Positions 45,201 through 57,200 of a stretch of DNA of 64,000 bases are shown here, piece by piece. The DNA lies in assembly GCA_963669155.1 (NCBI GenBank), contig OZ022583.1, forward strand, positions 5,408,658-5,472,657. The letters are read 5' to 3'. Every line of letters starts with the position of its first letter. Position 1 is the first letter of the stretch. The stretch comes from Arbacia lixula (Eukaryota > Echinodermata > Echinoidea > Arbacioida > Arbaciidae). A model generated the notes under the pieces. It saw nothing but the letters and a program-made list of their open reading frames with translations. It did no database searches and was not told the origin of the DNA. Made by a program: the position numbers and the translations under genes.

Positions 45201-48200
45201 GGTTGGGTGGATGGAGGTTGGGTGGATGGTGGTTGGGTGGATGGAGGTTGAGTGGATGGAGGTTGAGTGGATGGAGGTTGGGTGGAAGGTGGTTGAGTGG
45301 ATGGAGGTTGAGGGGATGGAGGTTGGGTGGAAGGTGGTTGAGTTGAAGGAGGTTGGGTGGATGGAGGTTGGGTGGATGGTGGTTGGGTGGATGGAGGTTG
45401 AGTGGATGGAGGTTGAGTGGATGGAGGTTGGGTGGAAGGTGGTTGAGTGGATGGAGGTTGAGGGGATGGAGGTTGGGTGGAAGGTGGTTGAGTGGATGGA
45501 GGTTGAGTTGAAGGAGGTTGGGTGGAAGGTGGTTGGGTGGATGGAGGTTGAGTGGATGGAGGTTGAGGGGATGGAGGTTGGGTGGAAGGTGGTTGAGTGG
45601 ATGGAGGTTGAGGGGATGGAGGTTGGGTGGAAGGTGGTTGAGTGGATGGAGGTTGAGGGGATGGAGGTTGGGTGGAAGGTGGTTGGGTGGATGGAGGTTG
45701 AGTGGATGGAGGTTGAGTGGATGGAGGTTGGGTGGAAGGTGGTTGAGTGGATGGAGGTTGAGGGGATGGAGGTTGGGTGGAAGGTGGTTGAGTTGAAGGA
45801 GGTTGGGTGGATGGAGGTTGGGTGGATGGTGGTTGGGTGGAAGGTGGTTGGGTGGATGGAGGTTGAGTGGATGGGGGTTGAGTGGATGGAGGTTGGGTGG
45901 AAGGTGGTTGGGTGGATGGAGGTTGAGTGGAAGGTGGTTGGGTGGATGGAGGTTGAGTGGATGGGGGTTGAGTGGATGGAGGTTGGGTGGAAGGTGGTTG
46001 AGTGGATGGAGGTTCAGGGGATGGAGGTTGGGTGGAAGGTGGTTGAGTTGAAGGAGGTTGGGTGGATGGAGGTTGGGTGGAAGGTGGTTGAGTTGAAGGA
46101 GGTTGAGTGGATGGAGGTTGGGTGGATGGTGGTTGGGTGGATGGAGGTTGGGTGGAAGGTGGTTGGGTGGATGGAGGTTGAGTGGATGGGGGTTGAGTGG
46201 ATGGAGGTTGGGTGGAAGGTGGTTGGGTGGATGGAGGTTGAGTGGATGGAGGTTGAGTGGATGGAGGTTGAGTGGATGGAGGTTGGGTCGATGGAGGTTG
46301 GGTGGATGGAGGTTGAGTGGATGGAGGTTGGGTGGATGGAGGTTGGGTGGAAGGTGGTTGGGTGGATGGAGGTTGAGTGGATGGAGGTTGAGTGGATGGA
46401 GGTTGGGTGGATGGAGGTTGGGTGGATGGAGGTTGAGTGGATGGAGGTTGGGTGGATGGAGGTTGGGTGGATGGAGGTTGAGTGGATGGAGGTTGGGTGG
46501 ATGGAGGTTGAGTGGATGGAGGTTGAGTGGATGGAGGTTGGGTGGATGGAGGTTGAGTGGATGGAGGTTGGGTGGATGGAGGTTGGGTGGATGGAGGTTG
46601 GGTGGATGGAGGTTGGGTGGATGGAGGTTGAGTGGATGGAGGTTGAGTGGATGGAGGTTGGGTGGAAGGTGGTTGAGTGGATGGAGGTTCAGGGGATGGA
46701 GGTTGGGTGGAAGGTGGTTGAGTTGAAGGAGGTTGGGTGGATGGAGGTTGAGTGGATAAAGGTTGAGTTGACGGAGGTTGAGTGGAAGGTGGTTGAGTGG
46801 ATGGAGGTTGGGTGGATGGAGGTTGAGTGGATGGAGGTTGAGTGGATGGAGGTTGGGTGGATGGAGGTTGAGTTGACGGAGGTTGAGTGGATGGAGGTTG
46901 AGTGGATGGAGGTTGAGTGGATGGAGATTGGGTGGATGGAGGTTGGGTGGATGGAGGTTGAGTGGACGGAGGTTGGGTGGATGGAGGTTGGGTGGATGGA
47001 GGTTGAGTGGATGGAGGTTGGGTGGATGGAGGTTGGGTGGATGGTGGTTGAGTGGATGGTGGTTGAGTGGAAGGTGGTTGAGTGGATGGAGGTTGAGGGG
47101 ATGGAGGTTGAGTGGATGGAGGTTGAGTGGAAGGTGGTTGAGTGGATGGAGGTTGAGGGGATGGAGGTTGAGTGGATGGAGGTTGGGTGGATGGAGGTTG
47201 AGTGGATGGAGGTTGAGTGGATGGAGGTTGAGTGGATGGAGGTTGGGTGGACGGAGGTTGAGTGGATGGAGGTTGAGTGGAAGGTGGTAGGGTGGATGGA
47301 GGTTGAGTGGATTGAGGTTGGGTGGATGGAGGTTGAGTGGATGGAGGTTGAGTGGATGGAGGTTGAGTTGTGGATGGAGGTTGAGTGGATGGAGGTTGGG
47401 TGGATGGAGTTTGGGTGGATGGAGGTTGAGTGGATGGAGGTTGAGTGGATGGAGGTTGGGTGGATGGAGGTTGGGTGGATGGAGGTTGAGTGGATGGAGG
47501 TTGGGTGGATGGAGGTTGGGTGGATGGTGGTTGAGTGGAAGGTGGTTGAGTGGATGGAGGTTGAGTGGAAGGTGGTTGAGTGGATGGTGGTTGGGTGGAT
47601 GGAGGTTGAGTGGATGGTGGTTGGGTGGATGGAGGTTGGGTGGATGGAGGTTGGGTGGATGGAGGTTGGGTGGATGGAGGTTGGGTGGACGGAGGTTTAG
47701 TTGAAGGAGGTTGGGTGGATGGAGGTTGAGTAGATGGAGGTTGGGTGGATGGAGGTTGGGTGGATGGAGGTTGAGTGGATGGAGGTTGGGTGGATGGAGG
47801 TTGAGTGGATGGAGGTTGGGTGGACGGAGGTTGGGTGGATGGAGGTTGAGTGGATGGAGGTTGAGTGGACGGAGGTTGAGTGGATGGAGGTTGAGTTGAA
47901 GGAGGTTGTTCGATACACGATCCATTTTTCTCCACCATTCCACTCGGGCAGAAACATCCTTCAACATTCGGTGTGATACATGTTTCCGCTTCAGTGCAGT
48001 TGACCTCACTACTCGAATGACAAGTGTGGTACACTTTTCCGCTTTCATCAGTGCAGCACATCTCTGAAAAGTCATTAAGACAAATAAATTAGTTTTTATA
48101 GGGCCCACCTATCAGTTCGTCCACAATTTCTTTTTCCGGAGAGGGAAAGTGGATGTGTTATGTAAATGCGTTTTATAAGTTGATAGCCTCAAGGGTTATA

Positions 48201-51200
48201 ACAATTTCTAAATGATGTTCAACTTGAATCGTTATTATTCAAAAATACATGGGTGGATATTGCGATGAATGTTCTGCAGACAGATATCTGGTTAATTGTG
48301 AGAATTTCACCACATATTGAACAGTACCATTATGAGATTGAAAATGTCATGAGGTTATAAAACACAAAATCGCTACTTAAAGAAAACGTTGCCTAAACTG
48401 TGCCCATGTGCCAATCGTATTCAACATATATGACGCGAACACAAAGATTAACTTACGGCAAAAGTCGTTTGTCCGCCAGCTGATGCACTGGTCATTCTCA
48501 ATACACCTTTGGGCATATACAGCCACGGCATCGCACATGCATTCACAGTCGCTGCCACGGAAACATTTCACACTATCCTTCAGGCACCGATCGTAGTACA
48601 ACTGCGGGCTGACCTGCATGATTGCAAAAAAATGTGCCCTTCAATTCTTATAGGCAATTTTGATATCTTACGGTGGAACGATAAATGAGAGCACACTAAC
48701 AATTTGGAATGAAAATCGCAAAAGTAAAAAACCTAAACTTTTGTGAGACACCTATTTAACTATTCCACTAACTATTGCATATTTTCTTGAAATATAGATT
48801 ACCTAATGTCCAATCGGTGTCGTTTCTCACAAAACTTGTACTTACATAAATTCACGCATATCAAAATCCACTGCATTTGTTTAAACATGCATAACTTGCA
48901 AATGTATTCATCCTCATTACTAAAGGGTAATGAACATAAATAATTAGGTTCTTGCCAGTTTGTTAATTCAATCACATAACATTTTAAAATTATTAAAAAG
49001 TATATAAATGCGAAACATTCATTACATTTGTGTTTCTAGGAAGGCACTAGATATATATATATATCTATTGAAGGCATTATATAACTTGAGTGTCCCGAAA
49101 GGTGTATAAATCTAGTCTATTCCTTATGGAACAATCAAATTGTTGCCACAGTGTGTTCACATATAGTTAACTATGTGTTCACAGTGTTGTCACAGTGTAG
49201 CAACACTGTGTTCTTTCCACATGTTTCATAAGGGATGGGAACGTCAAGATGAAACATTTGCAATATATATTTCTCTTACGAAAGAAAGTGAGTAATTGGT
49301 TTCAAATTCATGAAATTCATAATTGTTTTGGTTGCAACTCTTGTTTTCAATGCAACATAGGATGGACGGTGAAGACAACGCCAGACCTCCAGTGAAGTGA
49401 ATGTTATACGTTGTGTACAGCGAATTATCACGATGCATTATGTGTGAAGTCCTGAAAAAGGCTGTTGGTTTGTTATTTTGGAATATTCTGACCAAGAGAG
49501 AGGTGAGAATGTAAGCTGAGATTCAGAGTATTATTTTGGAGAGGTTAGTTCTGACATGAGGTGCTCAGAGAAAGAGCTGAGAGAGGGGGAAGAATAAAGA
49601 TTCCGGACCACATCATTTTTTGGATAGGTTAGCCCTTGACAATGGTTTAATCTCCTGACGCCAATCGTCAAGCTGGCCAAAGTAGCACATTTCGAAGCTA
49701 ATCTCTCTGAGAGAATATTATGATTTTCAATTCTCTACTTTATTTTTCTGTTCTTGAACTCTGTGCATGTTTTGTCAGAAACGCTAAAAAAATTTCCACA
49801 GCACACGATAGTACTGTACCATGCAATAACTGATTGTATATTCCCTATCCATCCACGTATCCATGCAAGTATCCATTCAGGTACTTTACTTCAAACTGCT
49901 GTCAAATGACCCCATGACAAAAGCATTTGGCTGCAGTGGGTCACCGTGCTAAAATGAAATGAATTAAAGTAAATCGAATTGATAGCAAATCAGTGAGCTC
50001 TTCCATTAACACTGATATGATGTGCTCAGTGATAAACTCTCTGTGCCATCACGAGGGCGTTTCATGACCATTTTTCGTCTGACAAGCTGTCTTTTTGCGA
50101 CAGTTACCATAGTAACAGTCAGAGGCTAGTGCCTCTCAGCCAATCGAAACCGAGGATTTCACTGAAGTTGTCAGCACTGACCATTTGATCAGTGCTGACA
50201 ACGTTCATGAAATGCCCTCCAGGTGAGCATGATGTCACCAATAATGCCCACAAATCCCAATGAACATGAGTTTATCTGACCAATGGAAATGGGACACATG
50301 GGACTTGGAAGTGTTTGGAGTGCTTGGAACTACCGCAGTTTGGCTGGGATGGAAAAACATGGAACTTACAACGTCATGGCACGAGGCAAATGTGTCTGAA
50401 AGGATGATGCTGCACACGCCCTCTGCCCATGGCTGACGAAGCTTCTCGACTGTTTCGAGACAGCTCTCGTCTTCATAAGGGTCAGTGGGGATGCACAGGT
50501 GGGTCTCCCAACTCTCCATGAATTCACTGGCGTCTAGTAAGATAGACATACACAAGTTATTCGTTAATACTTGATGTGCGGATACAAATGTTTCTGTTTT
50601 GTTTATGACACTGATAAAAAGATGTAAATAAAAATGGCTCCCAAAGCGTTAAATGAGAATGTCATTCCGGATTAAAACAGAACAATCATGGAAGAAGATT
50701 AGCAAAAGCTTGTGAAAAATCAAACATATTGTAAAGAATTTTGGGAGAGAATTTTTGAAAAACATAATTACTAACACTGCATTATGCTCATCATGATCGT
50801 TAATCGGACGTGCCGAAGAGCACGCTATGGTCAGCAATTGTGTACTGTTTGGATGTTTTTATTGTTTTTGAGTACCATACGCGTAACAAGACAGTACCTA
50901 GAATATCAATTGTATCCTTTCGATTTGCAGGGCAATATTTTAGACCTCATCGTTAACATTCGGAAGACAAAAATTTTGATTTGCTATTTTTTTTCACTCC
51001 AGCTCATTATCAAGGTCTTGCTCCCCTTTGAACTGAGCTGGTAAGGAAAATAACATATCAAGTGACTTGAATTATCATCATCACTTGAAATAAGGGTTAT
51101 ATCCTTTATTATGTCGTAATTGCACAAGCCAGCCATTAATCAAGAATTGGGGGCTATAATTGAAATCTGTTAAAGCCTACAATAAAAAGATCAAAAGAAT

Positions 51201-54200
51201 ATATGTGAATAGGCTACATACCATTTGTGGAATCCCCCTGGAACTTGATGAAATCGTTATCTGATCTGTCGTCGAAATTACCGCATACACCACACACTTT
51301 CCCCTTGTATGTATCTGCCAAATTGACCAAGACCATATTACGCCGGTTCCACAGCACCGATAGACCTATAAAACATACAAGATGGAGAAATGACTCAATA
51401 CCATGAATCCTTTTTGCGCCATTGTTGAAGTTTTGTTCTGGCTCAAAAAGGGTGAATAAATCATTGCTGAGTTGGTAGCACTCAGCGGATTAAACACAAA
51501 ATCAAATTGAATGAATATCAGGTTGCTGGTTGTTATTATTTCGCATTATCACTGTTCATATAAAACAACACTTCGATTAGTTTGGACGCACATGTAAGTT
51601 GGGATTCAAAACAAAGATTTGAAATGGTTAACACAAATTGCGTAATATATAATTTATGGGGAAGTAATTTCATTGACATTCTTCATATTTGATTAGTTCA
51701 TATCGAAAGGACTTACTTCACACAATGAACAGAGCGAATCTGCCTCAGATATTTTTATTGTACTTCCCTAGTATATGCATATGCATAGATGTTAGTATGA
51801 TTTGTATAGTTACTTTCCGTTGATGTATGATTTCCTTCATATTGTTTTTTCCATGATATAGTTAGTATGTCTTGTTAGTACTTTCAAGTGGAGGGTCACC
51901 TTGTCAAGTAGTTTTATATCTGAATGGACCTTCCCTGCATTACGTTTAATTTGTAAATAAAGAAGACATGACTAAAAATGATGACCAGGATTACCGTTAC
52001 GGCTGACCAACGTATACGCGCCGCCAACATCTTCCACAGACACTGTAGAGCAGTTCTCGCTGATGATAGGAGCGGACCCCCGTATCAGATCGATGGTGAC
52101 GTCACTGATCTCGATGTGCACAGTCCTCGCGCATGATACGGGGATCTCTCCGCACTGCATGGTTTCAACGGTTATGCGGAATTCTCCATTGCTTTGCCCA
52201 AAGCAGCCGTCAGTGACCAGCACGTACGAGCAGAATGCTGATTACAAAATGTATATTTGTAATACTTTTACGTATCGTTAACTTTTAGCTTGTTATTATT
52301 TATATACTTCCCGTGTAATTACCGCATTCCATTGTATATTATGGTAAACTATACGAGAATCAATAAATCAATAGATAAATCAACCGATAAAACATAAAAG
52401 GCAATGCCGGCGAGCTATTCTTACTATCTGTTACTATCCAAGGCCAACCCCTATAAGCTAATTATAAACATACATTTTTTAAACAAGAAAAGGTCTGATC
52501 AAAACAAGGATACCTCATAGTTTCATAACGCTATGAAGAGGTCTAATCGAAAAAAGAAAAGCTCGCCTAAACATATCTAATTAGGACAGAAATATCTCCT
52601 ATAAACTTAACTTATATGAACAAGCAAAACTCATGTAAATATAACCTCTTGAAACAGGAGTTCCTGATCTGTCATTGAAACAATAGCAGTTCATATAAAC
52701 CGGGCTTATTTGAACAAGAATATCTCGTATAACACATTGTACACGAATAACTAATATTTGACAGGAACAATTATATCCCATGCGAAAAGATGTTAATCAA
52801 AGAAACATAGGGCATATAACCGTATCATATTGTGTTGCATAAATACCAGAATACTAGCTAAGTGCTTAGTGAAATGACAATAGCCGCACCGGAAGGTCAT
52901 CGAAGAGTTTTCAATGATACGGAAGTATAGACATGGAATTCCTTAGAATTCCGCTTTGTTTACAGGACAAAATTCCTTTCTGTCACCTGATTTAATTTTC
53001 TACAAAAGTTTAACATTTGCCGTTTCTATTGGTACGTAGCAGATTGAAAACTTAAACAGATATATCATACCTGTGTGGCTGAAATCCCTGCCATCAAACG
53101 TTGTGTATGACGAAAGTCCATACGCCATGCATGAACCTACAGACAGAAATAACCTTTATATAGATACATGTATCCAAATTTATCATTCGCAGAAATCACT
53201 GACACTGAAAACACTTTGCCCCTTTGGAAAGTTTCTCACCGATACAGAATGATAAATCACCGCTTTTTTCTTTAAAATCTTAATCGATTGGGTTAAAGAA
53301 ACAAATCGATAAAACGTCATATATTTAATAACGGTATGGTAAGGTTTACATTGTACTATAAACGCTTTGCGTTACGCAAAGCAGCATGACATGTTCCTTG
53401 GCTGTATATTATTTAGCGGGACCAAAAACTCTATGAGCCTTTAGGGATGGGGACATCTTTTAGAAAATGATTAAGTCATGTGTATGACTACCTAATGTAA
53501 CAACTTATGTGAAAAAAATTATGTAAAACAAGGAAATCGTATGCAATGATGGCTTCAGGTACCTGCAGTTGTTAGCGGTTGGCAATCCCACATGGAGACA
53601 GCTGTGCACAAGCTGTTCATAAAAAAAGTAAAGTTTGTAAATGAAATTAAGATATATGATAGTTTATTGCAAAACGTAATAATCTCAGAACGCCTTTTTA
53701 TTTTGTTTTTGCACTTCATGTGACGAGCTAACAGTTTTTAATAACCGATTCTCTTTCAATAGTTAATAGACTATTCCATTTGACGTCAGACGCAAATTGG
53801 CGTCTTCGTTCTCTTTCTCGTAAAGAGTTTAACAATTTTCACCAATTAATGAACAGGACTATATTCATGATATTAGCGAGGGAAGCGAGGGAGGTATTTT
53901 ACGCTCTTTGCCAAGTGGTCGTCGATAATTTGTTACCATGAACGTACCAAAGAGACTGTCCGTGTTGCACAACGTCTGTCACATGGTAGGGCTGATCCAG
54001 CATGTAACAGGGGCACTCCTCCGGGGGAATGCATTGATTGGTTAACGGTTCTAAGACCGTGCCCTCTATACAGGCGCACCCGTATGTACAATCTCCGTCC
54101 GTCTGAGAGAGCGCCATGCGTGGTAAAGTGTTGTAATTCTCACAGGTGACGGGAAGGGCGCAGTCGGTGTGATTTTGGCCAGGCGGACACTCTTGAAATG

Positions 54201-57200
54201 AATGGTATCATTATTATCATTATCATTACCATTATCACATTTCACATTATAATTGTACAACTTATTAGATCATTGTACCGAATGAATGAGATGCATACAT
54301 AATCAAACATATACCACAATATAACAGCTCAGAATACAGTATAACGGTGCGTTCGCAATAATGCGGTTTTCCCTGCCCATTGCCGTATTGCCACCTTTGT
54401 TCAGCCCTTTCCGCGGAGGGACGATTCGCCTTGACATTTACAACTTGCCCAGTATATGATTTCCTGGCATTGGCAGGGCAGGACGCAAATGTTTTTTTAC
54501 ACGATAGTTCTGCCATACTCGCGATAAAATTCAAGAGGACCGGTGGTAGATGAGACTAACTTGCGCCGCCGCGGCAAATTTAGATTGCTGAGCGAGCTGA
54601 GCCTGCATGCTGACTGCTAGCCTTGCTGCTAGCTATACGCATGAGTTTAGAATTAAATTTAAGGTTAGGGTTAGGGGCAGGGTTAGGTTTAGGGTTCAAA
54701 TTCATTAAATTAGTGGGATACCAAAGTGCATTAGCACCTTACAGGCGTAGTCTGCGTACGTGTGCGCTGACGAGTTAGACTAATTCACCTCCAGTTTTCT
54801 TGAATTTTATTGCGATTATGGCAGAGCTGTAGTGTAAAAAAATAGGCGCGGTCAGGACATGCAACACTCGCGTCGAAGTACAGGCAATGAACGGCAGCAG
54901 TGAAGCGTTTCCGTATGATCGGACCTTAACTCTTTCTGTGCCATAGGTGATTTTTGGTACGACTAATACACACATATCCCATAAAATATGAGTTTATGCC
55001 GCACTCAAAGGGTGAAGAAAGATCGAGGCAGCGTGTCGTCTCTGGAGTCACAAAATTAAAGTCATTCACTGTAGCCCGAGGCATGTGAGCCCACACATAA
55101 GTGAGAACACAGAGTATACCGTATTGCACACAAAATCCTAATATTACATCAACAGAAATGTGGTTTTAGCCCACCTACCCCATTATATGTTGTTGAATAA
55201 CAATTACCCAATAAATATGACCTTACTAAATAATTGTAACGGAATACGTGTTCAAGACATACCGGCATTTAAAAGATGCACATAATTGCGAATTATTCGT
55301 TGTTTGATATTTTTTCTGCGTTATAAATAATTTTATTCATGAAGTAAAACAAAACCTTTGAAGAAAGCACACATTTAATATTTTCATTGACGATTTTATT
55401 TGTCCAACAACTAATTGCTGTAAGCATGATACGGGAGCATGTTGTATGACACCGAAGTGTCAGGATATTGCCATACTAAAATCATGGACGACAGAGGGAG
55501 AAAAGAGGAACATACCTTCGCACTCGGTCGATGTGCAGTTCAAACTACCGCCTGAGCAGGTGCTGGAGAAAAATAAAAACACATAATCCTGAACGATATC
55601 ATAAGTATTGTTATCATTGCTTCAAATTTTTAATCAGGGCGTCAATTTACCATATGAGAGCTGGTTGACCGTCTCGAAGTAGTTTTCCTTTTCTTTCTGG
55701 TTTCAAAGAAAAACTGTTGTCCGACGTTGTTGGGCTTTTGATGGATTAAGAAGCATGAATCGCTTTTTCTCAGAGAACTCGTCATACTTTTATTTTTCTG
55801 TCTGCACCCGCATTGAGAGACAGAGACATAGCGAGCAACAAGACGCTCATTTGTTCACAATAGTGTACATACGACTTCCATCATATCCACACATCGTTTC
55901 TTGCACACTCGAAGACAGGTATATAATGTTAACATTGTAAGTCGTTGTTGTATTAACAAGGTATAAGAATACAATTGGAGCATGTTGGTAAGTTTGTGTC
56001 CTTACCACACTGAGCAGGGGCCGTAAACATTGTCCCCAGATTGGTAAATAGTGCCCTTCTCGTCGAAACATGGACAGGCAGCTGGATCGACGCACTGGTT
56101 GCTTACGTCGTCGTAAATCTAAAAATGCACAAACGCGGCACCGGTTGGAGGAATAAGTTGTAATGTTTTGTTTACACTTTTCAAAAAATGTTTTAAAATA
56201 AATTACAACTCGAATCAAGCTTAAATTGACATATCATAAGGATGTCCTTTTTCGAAGTAGGTTTCGTGACATTCATCAATGAACATATTGTATGTCCAAT
56301 ATTTTAGATTCAAGTGAAAATCTCATTTTCTATTCACAAAAAAATAAAGAAATAAATTACAACTCGAATCAAGCTGAAATTTACATATCATAAGGATATC
56401 TTTTTGGAAGTAGGTTTCGTGACATTCATCAATGAATATATTTGTAATAATCCTTGGATATTTAATGAGATTTTCACTTTTGGACAAATTTGGATATGAA
56501 AATTTGTGTTTTACAGATTATTAATTCAGGAAACAACAATGGCCATTGTGTATCACACTTGTAGCAACTGTCATCATAATGTCATTGATAATGCATGGTG
56601 CTTCTGGCAGAAAAGAAGTTATGTGTTGCCATGTGTGATGCACAATTGTCATTGTTGTGTTCTGAATTACTAATCTGATGCACACACATTTTAGGTCCAA
56701 TATGTTGGATCCAAGTGAAAATCTCATTTTCTATTCACAAAATTATTACAAGAAAAAAAAAAGAAAAGTAACAAAACTTACTTCTAAAGAATGGACATCC
56801 TTTGACTTTATGTTATGTCAATTTCAGCTTGATTTAAGTTATAGATTATTTTACATTTTTTTCAAGAGTGTTCAAAGATTTTTGAAGCTAGTATCTAGTG
56901 CGTTGTTGTAGGTTTGGTTTTCATTATGTGTTCGTGGTATTTGGAATGCTCTTACTTACACTGATACAATATGTCAGATTTACAGCAAGTGATACACTGT
57001 GGCACTTTATACGAATATTATATGACGAAATCTGTCATTCTGTCGCATAAGGCCTTTTATAGTGACTATGGCTGTTGTTAGAATGACGTAGAAACCTTTT
57101 AATTTCCACAATTCAGCTCTCGCGAAGCTCGGACACTACTCTACATGATATTAAACATAATACTGTTGATGCAAACGTGTTCTTATGCATTTAAAAAATG

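Noticed and set aside
44926-47700. Plus-strand open frame of 924 residues (MEVGWMEVEWM...)
   Set aside because: It is the antisense of the mucin repeat. A 15-bp unit without stops in any frame stays open in all of them. There is no splice context or domain, and the opposite strand is flanked by real domains in phase.
41975-47905. CRISPR-like array because of regular short repeats
   Set aside because: Units are contiguous 15-mers without unique spacers, they encode PPSTQ in frame with mucin domains, and the sequence is eukaryotic.
43213-48108. Minus-strand frame of 1,631 residues (LHPLNLHPPN...)
   Set aside because: It is another frame of the same repeat. It enters through the intron before the exon acceptor and does not connect to the TIL3 or VWC codons.
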